The notes beneath the pieces were generated by a model. That model had not been told where the DNA came from. It was given only the letters and a program-made list of their open reading frames with translations, and did not search any database. Below, piece after piece: positions 1 to 7,494 of a stretch of 64,000 nucleotides of DNA (position 1 is its first letter; each line of letters begins with the position of its first letter). Position numbers and translations under genes: made by a program. Where the stretch lies: NCBI GenBank assembly GCA_964397655.1, contig CAYNKA010000010.1, forward strand, positions 62,001-126,000, in the 5' to 3' direction. The stretch comes from CAYNKA01 sp964397655. Lineage in GTDB: Bacteria > Spirochaetota > Spirochaetia > DTKZ01.

Positions 1-483
1 TCCTACGTCTCCGCGCTCAAGGAAGCGGGGGCGAACGGCGTCGTCATGGCCGAACCCGCCGCCGGCCTTCTCTCCCCCCAACTCTGCGATGATTTTTCCA
101 GCAGGTTCGTGAGGAAGATCGTAGAGACGGTCCAGGCGGAAGATTTTCTCGTCGTCTATCACAACTGCGGGAACACCGTTCCCCTCGCCGATTCGATCCT
201 CTCCACCGGAGCGAAGGCCTTCCATTTCGGTAACGCGATCAAACTCCGGGACATCATCGGCAAGTTCCCCGAGGACCGGATCGTCATGGGCAACGTGGAT
301 CCGTCCGGAGTCTTCCGGAACGGCGATCCCGATATCGTAACCCGCGAGACCCTCGCCCTCGTCAATGAGCTCAAGAACCGAAGGAACTACGTCCCCTCGT
401 CAGGCTGCGACATTCCTCCCCTCACCCCGCTCGAGAACATCGACGCGTTCTTCGCCGCGGTCGACGCCGCGTACAAGGCATAG
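1..483 (+). CDS. URO-D/methyltransferase-like family protein, C-terminal part (5' end outside window)
   Basis: The reading frame is open from the first base of the window, so this is the C-terminal 160 residues of a longer protein. The sequence has the look of the uroporphyrinogen decarboxylase superfamily, in particular the corrinoid-methyltransferase branch (MtaA/CmuA-like): a VVYHNCGN segment, a buried FHFGN strand, GNVDPSGVF, and a terminal SSGCDIPP-TPLENI segment that closes the TIM barrel. True UroD enzymes decarboxylate uroporphyrinogen III; the MtaA-like branch moves methyl groups to coenzymes. The NCGN and GCDIPP segments favour the methyltransferase-like branch, but the missing N-terminus prevents a firm choice. 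It lies 9 bases before the MutY-like gene on the same strand. Confidence 0.75.
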   Translation, partial: SYVSALKEAGANGVVMAEPAAGLLSPQLCDDFSSRFVRKIVETVQAEDFLVVYHNCGNTVPLADSILSTGAKAFHFGNAIKLRDIIGKFPEDRIVMGNVDPSGVFRNGDPDIVTRETLALVNELKNRRNYVPSSGCDIPPLTPLENIDAFFAAVDAAYKA

Positions 484-492
484 AACCTGGCG

Positions 493-1314
493 ATGGCCTA
501 CCCTTCGGACGCCGACCTGGCCAGGTTCCGCGAGCTCGTCGCGACCCGCTACGCCCGGTACGCCAGGGTCTTCCCCTGGCGCGAGACGCGGGATCCCTAC
601 GCCATCGTCGTGTCCGAAATCATGCTCCAGCAGACGCAAACCGAACGCGTCCTGAAGAAATACGGCCCCTTCCTCGAAGCCTTCCCCGCCGTCGGCGACC
701 TCGCGGCAGCGGACCTCCGGGACGTGGTTCTGCTTTGGAGCGGGTTGGGCTACAACAGGAGGGCCAAGGCCCTCAAAGCGACAGCCGAGCGCATCATCGC
801 GGAATTCGGGGGCCGCGTTCCCGACGATCCCGCGGTTCTCGAGACCTTTCCCGGCATCGGGCCGGCTACCGCGAGGTCGATCCCCGCCTTCGCCTACGAC
901 GTCCCCACGGTCTTCATCGAAACGAACATCCGCCGCGTCTTCCTTCACTTTTTCTTCCCGGACCGCGAAGGCGTGAGGGATCGGGAAATCCTCCCCCTCG
1001 TGGAGAAGACCCTCGACCGGGGGAATCCGAGGGAATGGTACTACGGTCTCATGGATTACGGAGTCTATCTCAAGAAGCTCTACCCGAATCCGAACAGAAG
1101 AAGCGCCCATTACGCGAAGCAGGCCCCGTTCGAGAATTCCACACGCCAGGTGCGAGGCAGGATCCTGGCCCTGCTCGCGGAGACCGAAGGCCTGGACGGC
1201 GCGGAACTCGCCGCGAAGTCCGGCTTTCCCCGGGACAGGGTCGCGGCCGCGCTGCGCGGGCTCGAGGCCGAGGGCATGGTCTCCGAGGAAGCCGGCCGTT
1301 ACCGCATCGGATAG
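493..1314 (+). CDS. MutY-like HhH-GPD adenine glycosylase lacking Fe-S cluster and NUDIX domain
   Basis: A 273-residue HhH-GPD base-excision glycosylase. The N-terminal half carries the MutY signature SEIMLQQTQ with its catalytic Glu, then GLGYNRRA, and the helix-hairpin-helix FPGIGPATA. Differences from classical MutY: the position of the catalytic Asp after the hairpin is Glu (FIETNIRRV), the four-cysteine Fe-S loop is absent (no cysteine in the region after LMDYG), and instead of the NUDIX-like 8-oxoG recognition domain there is only a short winged-helix-like tail. It probably removes adenine opposite 8-oxoguanine or a related mismatch, but specificity cannot be read from sequence. Length is short of the usual 350 residues. 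The start is the first ATG after the upstream stop; no strong ribosome binding site is visible. Confidence 0.85.
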   Translation: MAYPSDADLARFRELVATRYARYARVFPWRETRDPYAIVVSEIMLQQTQTERVLKKYGPFLEAFPAVGDLAAADLRDVVLLWSGLGYNRRAKALKATAERIIAEFGGRVPDDPAVLETFPGIGPATARSIPAFAYDVPTVFIETNIRRVFLHFFFPDREGVRDREILPLVEKTLDRGNPREWYYGLMDYGVYLKKLYPNPNRRSAHYAKQAPFENSTRQVRGRILALLAETEGLDGAELAAKSGFPRDRVAAALRGLEAEGMVSEEAGRYRIG

Positions 1315-1335
1315 CCGGCATCGCGCGAAGGCGGC

Positions 1336-1365
1336 TTGCCGCTCATGCCGCGAAAACGCTATTAT
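1336..1365 (+). promoter_or_regulatory. Putative sigma-70 promoter for the EamA transporter gene
   Basis: TTGCCG (1336-1341), 18-base spacer, TATTAT (1360-1365). The predicted start of transcription near 1372 leaves a leader of about 25 bases containing AAGGA (1386-1390) before ATG 1397. Read by eye only. Confidence 0.45.
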
Positions 1366-1396
1366 GGCCCGATCACTCGCCGTCCAAGGAAGAAAC

Positions 1397-2305
1397 ATGC
1401 CCTCGTTTACAGTCTACGCGGCCCTCCTCGTCACCATGACGGTCTGGGGACTTTCCTTCATCGGAACGAAGATCGCGCTCGAGAGCTTCCCTCCGTTCTC
1501 CGTCATGTTCTACAGATTCGCCCTCGCGAGCCTCGTTTTTCTGCCCATCCTCCTGAAGCGGGGCCTACCCAGGCTCGACCGGGGGACGCATCTCCGGCTT
1601 CTCCTGCTCTCGATCTGCGAACCCTGTCTCTACTTCGTGTGCGAGACCTACGGCATCCGCCTGACTTCGGCCTCCAAGACCTCCCTCATCATAGCGCTCG
1701 TGCCCGTGGCGGTCGCGGTGCTTTCCCGCCTCGTGCTCAAAGAAAGGCTCTCGGGAAAAAGCGGGATCGGCATCGCCTTTTCCATACTCGGGACGATCCT
1801 GCTCGTACTCGGCGGAGGCGGTTTCGAGGGGGGCGGAGAGTCGTTGGCGGGAGACCTTCTCGCGTTCGGCGCGGTCGTATCGGCGGCGTTCTACATGGTG
1901 TTCGCCCGCGACCTGGGGAGCAAGGTGCCGGCGCTGACCCTCACCGCCATCCAGTGCTTGTACGGTGCCGTCTTCTTCGCTCCCTTCCATTTCTTCGGCG
2001 TCGCAGAGGCTCTCCCGATCTCGTCGACGTCCGCGGCCGCGATCCTCTTCCTGGCGCTGGGCGCGACCTTCGCGGGCTTTCTCTGCAACAACTATGCGCT
2101 GAGCAAGATTCCTGCGTCGCGTGCGGCGGTCTTCATAAACGGCATCCCGGTCGTGACCACCCTCGCTGCCTGGTTCATCCTCGGGGAAAGGCTCTCCGGT
2201 CTCCAGATCGCCGGGGCGATAACGGTCGTCGCGTCGGTTTCCCTCACTGCCTCGGAGATCGAGAAGACGCCCGCGGGCGGGAACATCGCCTCCTGGGAAG
2301 GCTGA
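1397..2305 (+). CDS. EamA/DMT-family transporter
   Basis: A 302-residue integral membrane protein with ten predicted hydrophobic helices arranged as two EamA repeats, the drug/metabolite transporter fold. The first repeat opens with VWGLSFIGTKIAL, and the second contains the GATFAGFLCNNYAL and PVVTTLAAWFILGERLSG segments typical of the family. These are inner-membrane exporters or exchangers of amino acids, nucleosides or other small metabolites; the substrate cannot be inferred. The start at 1397 is preferred over an in-frame ATG at 1364 because AAGGA lies at 1386-1390. The gene ends 14 bases from the convergent solute-binding protein gene. Confidence 0.88.
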   Translation: MPSFTVYAALLVTMTVWGLSFIGTKIALESFPPFSVMFYRFALASLVFLPILLKRGLPRLDRGTHLRLLLLSICEPCLYFVCETYGIRLTSASKTSLIIALVPVAVAVLSRLVLKERLSGKSGIGIAFSILGTILLVLGGGGFEGGGESLAGDLLAFGAVVSAAFYMVFARDLGSKVPALTLTAIQCLYGAVFFAPFHFFGVAEALPISSTSAAAILFLALGATFAGFLCNNYALSKIPASRAAVFINGIPVVTTLAAWFILGERLSGLQIAGAITVVASVSLTASEIEKTPAGGNIASWEG

Positions 2306-2324
2306 ACCGGCCGTTCCGTTCAGC
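2301..2324. terminator. Small hairpin spanning both convergent stop codons
   Basis: Inverted repeat GCTGAAC (2301-2307) / GTTCAGC (2318-2324), 7-bp stem and 10-base loop. It contains the TGA of the EamA gene (2303-2305) and the TGA of the opposite-strand binding-protein gene (complement of 2320-2322). There is no T tract, so intrinsic termination is uncertain. Confidence 0.3.
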
Positions 2325-3084
2325 GATAGGAGCGCATGATCCTCTCAATGGTTCCGTCGCTCCTCATCCTTTCGAGTTCCCTCCCCATGGCCGAAGCCCG
2401 GTTCGCGAATGCCGACAGCTTTCCTATCATGAGGTTGAAGCGGCTTTCGCCGACGACGCCGTCCGTCAGAACGATGTTCCTCGAAAGCCCGTAGGAAGCG
2501 AGCGTGGCGCCCGCGAGCAGAGGATCCTCGACGAGAAGATCTGCCCTGCGCGCCGCGAGCATGCGATACATGCCTTCCACGTCGATCGCGTTCACGACCT
2601 TGACGTCGGCATCCTCGAGCACGTTCTTGGACCAGCTGTTGCCGATGTAGGAGATCACGGTCAATCCCGAGACGCGCAGGTCCTCAATGCTCCGGATCGC
2701 GTTTATCCTGCCCGTCTCCGGATTCCCGGCATAGGTGTACAGCCGGTATTTCTTTATCCAGATCGGAGGTTCGACGATGACCGTATAGGCGAGACGTTCC
2801 GCCGTGGGAATGGTCGCGAACAGATCCGCCTCGCCGCGTTCGACCAGCAACTGACACCTTACCCAGGGCAGAGTCTCCATCCTTACATCAAGACCCAATC
2901 GCTTGCCCAGCAGTTCCTCTATGATTTCTACGAAGAATCCTCGATGCCTTCCCTCGTCGTTCAGGTAATTCGCGGGAAAGTAACGCGCATACACGAATTT
3001 GATCGATTCCCCGTGCAGGACTTCCGCCGACAGGAACGCGACGGCCAATACAAGCATTGAAAAGAACCGTTTCTTCGACTTCAT
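2320..3084 (-). CDS. Periplasmic solute-binding protein, family 3 (amino-acid-binding type)
   Basis: A 254-residue secreted protein. An N-terminal signal peptide (MKSKKRFF plus a hydrophobic stretch ending SAEVLHG) is followed by the bacterial extracellular solute-binding family 3 fold: GFFVEIIEELLGKRLGL near the start, RGEADLFATIPTAERL, and IEDLRVSGLTVISYIGNSW at the domain crossover. This fold serves polar amino-acid ABC importers but is also used as a ligand sensor. No permease or ATPase gene is adjacent, so it is an orphan; it may work with a transporter elsewhere or be a non-transport binding protein. It has its own predicted promoter with a very short leader. Confidence 0.85.
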   Translation of the reverse strand: MKSKKRFFSMLVLAVAFLSAEVLHGESIKFVYARYFPANYLNDEGRHRGFFVEIIEELLGKRLGLDVRMETLPWVRCQLLVERGEADLFATIPTAERLAYTVIVEPPIWIKKYRLYTYAGNPETGRINAIRSIEDLRVSGLTVISYIGNSWSKNVLEDADVKVVNAIDVEGMYRMLAARRADLLVEDPLLAGATLASYGLSRNIVLTDGVVGESRFNLMIGKLSAFANRASAMGRELERMRSDGTIERIMRSYR

Positions 3085-3097
3085 AGCTCTCTCAGAT

Positions 3098-3126
3098 ATT
3101 ATAGCGATTTCATCGGAATCTGTCGA
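3098..3126 (-). promoter_or_regulatory. Sigma-70 promoter for the family 3 binding-protein gene
   Basis: On the minus strand TCGACA (complement of 3121-3126), 17-base spacer, perfect TATAAT (complement of 3098-3103). Transcription would begin about 7 bases before the ATG at 3084, giving an almost leaderless message. Confidence 0.6.
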
Positions 3127-3200
3127 AACCGCTCTCGACGTAAGCGGTGGAGCCGCCGCGCGGCGAACGTATGCCGAGGATCCGGATTAGAGCCGACCTG

Positions 3201-3229
3201 TTGGCTTTTTCTCTAGAATCCGCTATGCT
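3201..3229 (+). promoter_or_regulatory. Sigma-70 promoter for the DEAD-box helicase gene
   Basis: TTGGCT (3201-3206), 17-base spacer, TATGCT (3224-3229). It lies inside the longest possible N-terminal extension of the helicase ORF, which supports the downstream start at 3267. The leader would be about 31 bases with GGGAG at 3258-3262. Confidence 0.55.
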
Positions 3230-3266
3230 TGTCGTGTATAGAGAGAAAGAAAAGAATGGGAGCATA

Positions 3267-4895
3267 ATGAAATTCACTGAACTCAATCTACATCCTGATC
3301 TTCAAAAGGCCATCGACGAAGCGGGCTTCACCGATTGTTTCCCGGTCCAGGAACAGACCTTCCGAAGAACCCTGCAGGGCAAGGACGTGACGGTCCAATC
3401 ACAGACAGGCACGGGGAAGACAGCCGCCTTCCTCATCACCATCTACCAGCACCTTTCGACGAATCCGAAATTCAAGGGGAAAAAGGCCCTCATCATCGTG
3501 CCTACCCGCGAGCTCGCCACCCAGATCGAGGACGACGCCTCGGTGATCGGCAAATACATGCCCTTCAAGATAGGGAGCTTTTTCGGCGGCATCGGCTACG
3601 GCAAACAGGAGGCTCTCCTCAGGGAGGGGGTGGACATTCTCATCGGCACGCCGGGCAGGCTCATCGATTTCTCGAGGCAAAAGAAGATCAACCTCTCCGA
3701 CGTCGGCATCCTCATCATCGACGAGGCGGACCGCCTCTTCGACATGGGATTCCTTCCGGACCTCAGGAAGCTGCTCAGGAAGATGGTCCCTGCGGAGGAG
3801 CGGCTCACGATGCTGCTCTCCGCCACCCTGAGCCTCAGGGTGAGCACCTTGTCGTGGGAATACATGAACGGTCCCGACGAGATCCAGATCGATCCCGAGC
3901 AGGTCACCGTTGACACGATAACCCAGGGGCTCTATCACGTGGCGTCTTCGGAGAAGATGTCCCTCCTCCTCGGCATCTTCAGGAAATTCCAGCCGAAGAA
4001 CGCCATCGTCTTCACCAACACCAAACACGCCGCCGAGGAGGTCTCGAAACGCCTCGAACTCAACGGCTTCAAGAGCCAGTATCTCATGGGTGACCTGCCC
4101 CAGAAGAAACGGCTCAGGATCATCGACGACATGAAGGCGGGCAACATCAGCTTCCTCGTGGCGACCGACGTCGCGGCCCGCGGCCTTCACGTCGAGGACC
4201 TCGACATGGTGGTGAACTACGATGTGCCCGAGGACGCCGAAAACTACGTCCACAGGATCGGAAGGACCGCACGCGTGGGCAAGACCGGCAAGGCCTTGAC
4301 CATGGCCTGCGAGCGTTTCGTTTTCGGGCTCGAAGCCATCGAGAAGTACATCGGCATGAAGATCCCGGTCGAGACGATCGAGGAAGGCCTCCTCGTGGAG
4401 GACAAGAGCGCGGGCATGAAGATCCACAGCGAGCACTGGGGACGGGGAGACCGGAGGGACCGCGGCGAACGCAGGGAAGGCAGGGGACGGCCGGGCGAGC
4501 GCAGGCATCCCCGACCGGAAAGACCGCGCTTTCAGCGGGAGACCCCTGCGCAGCCGGTCGGAACCGACTCGCCGAGCCCCCAGGCCAGACCGCAGAAGCG
4601 GCCCGACAGGTTCAGGGACGAGCAAAGAAGGGACGGGAGGCCGGAACGCGAGCGCTTCGAGGGCCGGCCCGAGCGGCGCGGCCCGAGGAAGGGCGTCAAG
4701 CTCACCCAGGAAGAACGGCTCGCCCTCTACAAGGAGAAATACGGCGAGAATTTCCAGGCTTCGGACGAGAAACGGCGCAAGGGTAAAAGACCGGAGACGG
4801 TGAAACCGACCGAGAAAAAGGCGGAACCTAAGGCCGCTGAGAAGCCTTCCCTCATCAAGAAAATCCTCGGCTTCTTCACCGGTAAAACTTCTTAG
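3267..4895 (+). CDS. DEAD-box ATP-dependent RNA helicase
   Basis: A 542-residue RNA helicase with every core motif in order: Q-motif region at residues 21-30, Walker A QTGTGKT (46-52), PTRELA (79-84), GTPGR (127-131), DEAD (152-155), SAT (185-187), VATDVAARG and HRIGRTAR (329-336). It unwinds RNA in the cytoplasm, with likely roles in ribosome assembly and mRNA decay. From about residue 390 a long Arg/Gly/Glu/Pro-rich disordered tail follows, then a KLTQEERLALYKEKYG helix and an IKKILGFF end; such tails bind RNA or RNase partners. The start at 3267 is chosen because GGGAG precedes it and the longer ORF would run through the predicted promoter. RhlB- or RhlE-like; the subfamily is uncertain. 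Confidence 0.93.
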   Translation: MKFTELNLHPDLQKAIDEAGFTDCFPVQEQTFRRTLQGKDVTVQSQTGTGKTAAFLITIYQHLSTNPKFKGKKALIIVPTRELATQIEDDASVIGKYMPFKIGSFFGGIGYGKQEALLREGVDILIGTPGRLIDFSRQKKINLSDVGILIIDEADRLFDMGFLPDLRKLLRKMVPAEERLTMLLSATLSLRVSTLSWEYMNGPDEIQIDPEQVTVDTITQGLYHVASSEKMSLLLGIFRKFQPKNAIVFTNTKHAAEEVSKRLELNGFKSQYLMGDLPQKKRLRIIDDMKAGNISFLVATDVAARGLHVEDLDMVVNYDVPEDAENYVHRIGRTARVGKTGKALTMACERFVFGLEAIEKYIGMKIPVETIEEGLLVEDKSAGMKIHSEHWGRGDRRDRGERREGRGRPGERRHPRPERPRFQRETPAQPVGTDSPSPQARPQKRPDRFRDEQRRDGRPERERFEGRPERRGPRKGVKLTQEERLALYKEKYGENFQASDEKRRKGKRPETVKPTEKKAEPKAAEKPSLIKKILGFFTGKTS

Positions 4896-4937
4896 GAACG
4901 GGTCGGCACTGCGGCCGTACCCGTACGGAGACGAAGC

Positions 4938-6158
4938 ATGCGGCAGGATACTTCCGTCCCGATTCTGGTGATCGGGGCGGGACCGGCCGGACTCATGGCG
5001 GCGGCCGCGGCGGGAAAAAAGGCTCTCCTCGTCGAGCGGAATCCCAGACCCGGAAGGAAGCTTCTCCTCTCAGGCTCAGGCCGATGCAACATCACGCACA
5101 CGGGAGAAGTAGACGACTTCATCCGCCGTTACGGCTGCAACGGAAAATTCCTCCGCCCCGCCCTCCGCTCTTTCCCGCCCGAAGCGCTCCTCGATTTCTT
5201 CAAGACCCGCGGCCTCGATTTCCTCGTCCGCGAGGACGGCAAGATCTTCCCCGCGACGTTGAAGGCTGGAGACGTTCTTCGGAGACTCGTCGAGGAGGTC
5301 GGGGAGGACAGGATCATGGAGAGAACCCGAGTCATCGGCGCGGAACGCATCCCCCAAGGCTTCCTCGTGCGCATCGCTTCCGCGGAAATGGAGAAAACGA
5401 TCCTCGCCGCGAAGCTCGTCCTCGCGACCGGAGGACTCTCCTACCCCGGAACCGGCTCGACGGGCGACGGGTACGACTTCGCCCGTGCCCTCGGGCACAG
5501 CGTGGTCGAACCGAGGCCGGCCCTCACCGGCGTCCTGAGTCCCGGCTTCCGCGACCTCGCGGGCAACTCGTTTTCCCTCGTGGAGGTCAGCCTCTACCGG
5601 GAAGGAAAACGGATCGCCTCGGCGAGGGGGGACTTCCTGTTCACGCACCGGGGAGTATCCGGGCCGGCGGTGCTGGATCTGTCCCGTTCGATCGAGAAAG
5701 GCGATCTGCTCACCGTCGATTTCCTCCATCCCGAGAAACCCGAGGACGTCGCCGACCGCCTGCGGCTGGAGTGCAGGACCCGCGCCCGCGAAAGGGCGAC
5801 CTCCTACCTCGCCTCACCCCCGGTGACGCGGGCATTGGCCGAACACATCCTCGGCGCCGGAGGGATACCGGGAGAGAAAAAACTGGGAGATCTGAACAGA
5901 CGGGAGATGCGGTACCTTTCGGACTCGCTTTCACGGTTTCCCGTTCCGGTTCGGGAACTCGAAGGCTTCGATTCGGCCATGACCACGGCCGGAGGAGTAG
6001 CGTTGAACGAGGTGAATCCCAAGACCATGGAATCCCGCCTCGTGCCCGGCCTCTATTTCGCGGGAGAGGTGCTCGACGTCGACGGCGACTCGGGAGGCTA
6101 CAATCTCCAGGCCGCCTTTTCCACGGGGCGTCTCGCGGGGAAGAGCGCCGCTTCCTAG
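4938..6158 (+). CDS. BaiN/YhiN (HI0933)-family FAD-dependent oxidoreductase
   Basis: A 406-residue flavoprotein. The N-terminal dinucleotide-binding motif is VIGAGPAGLMAAAAAG, followed by the family hallmark RKLLLSGSGRCNITH, a second nucleotide-binding strand LATGGLSYPGTGSTGDGY, and the C-terminal FAD-contacting GLYFAGEVLDVDGDSGGYN. These match the HI0933-like family that includes BaiN and YhiN. Substrates are mostly unknown; some members reduce bile-acid or enoyl substrates. The gene lies 42 bases after the helicase gene on the same strand. Its TAG stop shares the tetranucleotide CTAG (6155-6158) with the stop of the convergent fabV gene. Confidence 0.9.
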   Translation: MRQDTSVPILVIGAGPAGLMAAAAAGKKALLVERNPRPGRKLLLSGSGRCNITHTGEVDDFIRRYGCNGKFLRPALRSFPPEALLDFFKTRGLDFLVREDGKIFPATLKAGDVLRRLVEEVGEDRIMERTRVIGAERIPQGFLVRIASAEMEKTILAAKLVLATGGLSYPGTGSTGDGYDFARALGHSVVEPRPALTGVLSPGFRDLAGNSFSLVEVSLYREGKRIASARGDFLFTHRGVSGPAVLDLSRSIEKGDLLTVDFLHPEKPEDVADRLRLECRTRARERATSYLASPPVTRALAEHILGAGGIPGEKKLGDLNRREMRYLSDSLSRFPVPVRELEGFDSAMTTAGGVALNEVNPKTMESRLVPGLYFAGEVLDVDGDSGGYNLQAAFSTGRLAGKSAAS

Positions 6159-7318
6159 ACCTCCACGTCCTTGTCGTAGTCGATCTCGTCGTAACCGAAA
6201 CCGTGCAGATTGAGGAAATCCTTCCTGTACTGCTCGAGGTCGGCGTAGGACCCGAGAGAAGAGGCTTCCACCTTGTCCCAAACAGCGGCGACCTCGTCCT
6301 GCACGTCCTTCCTCATCTCCCAGTCGTCGAGCCGGATGCGGCCTTCCGAGTCGGTCGGGACCGGTCTTACCGAGAGCCTTTCCGTGAATAGGCGGTACAT
6401 CTGCTCGATGCAGCCTTCGTGGAGACCCCTCTTCTTCATGATCTTGAAAAGGATCGTGAGGTAGAGCGGAACCGCGGGGATCACCGCGCTCGCCCGAGTT
6501 ACGAGGGCCTTGTTGATGCTGACGTAGGCACCCCCCCCTATCGCGGAAAGCCTGTCGCGGAGAGCATGAGCCGTTCGCTCGAGATGCTCCTTCGCCTTGC
6601 CGATGGTGCCGTCGCGATAAATCGCCCTTGTGTACTCGGGTCCAATGTAGGAATACGCGAGGGTCCTCGCGCCCTCGGCGAGAACGCCGGCGTCGAGCAA
6701 TGCGTCGATCCAGAGTTTCCAGTCCTCGCCTCCCATCACCTTGACCGTGGCGTCGATCTCCTCCTGCACGGCGGGGGCTATGTCCGCCTCGGTGAGTTCC
6801 CCCGTCATGGGATTCAGGGCCCTGGCGTGGTAAGTCGAACCCACGGGCTTGAGTACGGATTTGTACATCGTGCCGGTCGCGGGATCGATGCGCAGCCCGG
6901 AGGCGAGGCTGTAGACCACGAGGTCCACCTTGCCGAAGAGAGCCCTGATCCGCTCGACGGTCTCCGCCTTCATTTCGTTCGAGAAGGCGTCGCCGTAGAG
7001 GCTTTCGGCCCGGAGTCCCGCGGCGAGAGCCTCCTTCTGGAAGACCTCGGTGTTGTACCAGCCTACCGTTGCGCCCCGCTTGTCCGAGGCGGGTTTCTCG
7101 AAGGCCACGCACAGGGTCCCCGTGCCGGCGCCGAAGGCCGCGGCTATGCGGGTGGCGAGTCCGTAACCGGCCGATCCGCCGATCACGAGCATGTTTTTGG
7201 GACCGGAGAAGCGTTCCTTCCCCCTGACGTAGTCGATCTGTTTCAGAACGTGAATCCTGCAGCCCTCCGGGTGGGCGTTCATGCAGATATTGTTTCGAAC
7301 CATGGGTTTTACGATCAT
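6155..7318 (-). CDS. fabV: Trans-2-enoyl-CoA/ACP reductase (FabV/Ter family)
   Basis: A 387-residue single-domain enoyl reductase of the FabV/Ter family, very like the Treponema denticola Ter enzyme. It reduces trans-2-enoyl thioesters with NADH, either on ACP (fatty-acid synthesis) or on CoA (butyrate-type fermentation). Visible features: NAD-binding GGSAGYGLATR (residues 47-57), the catalytic Tyr-x8-Lys as Tyr234/Lys243 within IYRDGTIGKAK, and VTRASAVIP. No fab or butyrate genes are adjacent, so ACP versus CoA use is open. A run of eight G sits in the coding strand (6531-6538). The message has its own predicted promoter, and GAGGCGG precedes the ATG. Confidence 0.93.
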   Translation of the reverse strand: MIVKPMVRNNICMNAHPEGCRIHVLKQIDYVRGKERFSGPKNMLVIGGSAGYGLATRIAAAFGAGTGTLCVAFEKPASDKRGATVGWYNTEVFQKEALAAGLRAESLYGDAFSNEMKAETVERIRALFGKVDLVVYSLASGLRIDPATGTMYKSVLKPVGSTYHARALNPMTGELTEADIAPAVQEEIDATVKVMGGEDWKLWIDALLDAGVLAEGARTLAYSYIGPEYTRAIYRDGTIGKAKEHLERTAHALRDRLSAIGGGAYVSINKALVTRASAVIPAVPLYLTILFKIMKKRGLHEGCIEQMYRLFTERLSVRPVPTDSEGRIRLDDWEMRKDVQDEVAAVWDKVEASSLGSYADLEQYRKDFLNLHGFGYDEIDYDKDVEV

Positions 7319-7350
7319 TTTCCGCCTCTTCGTGTCATCCGATTGCGGAA

Positions 7351-7379
7351 ATCCTAACGGTTCCTCGGAAAAAGGTCAA
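7351..7379 (-). promoter_or_regulatory. Sigma-70 promoter for fabV
   Basis: Minus strand TTGACC (complement of 7374-7379), 17-base spacer, TAGGAT (complement of 7351-7356). The predicted leader is about 25 bases to the ATG at 7318. Confidence 0.5.
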
Positions 7380-7459
7380 TGCTTTTAGTCGGCCGGCGGC
7401 CGAGAAAAAATGATTTTTCGTTCCCTTTTCGGTTTTCCTTCATGCTCTTCGTCCCAAAC

Positions 7460-7488
7460 TTGCGAAGTCATCGGGTTCCGGCTAAAAT
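7460..7488 (+). promoter_or_regulatory. Promoter of the membrane LuxR-type regulator; places transcription start at its GTG
   Basis: TTGCGA (7460-7465), 17-base spacer, TAAAAT (7483-7488). The expected transcription start, 6-8 bases downstream, coincides with the GTG start codon at 7495. The TAA inside the -10 box is also the in-frame stop that limits the ORF upstream, so no earlier start is possible. Confidence 0.5.
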
Positions 7489-7494
7489 ACCTTC

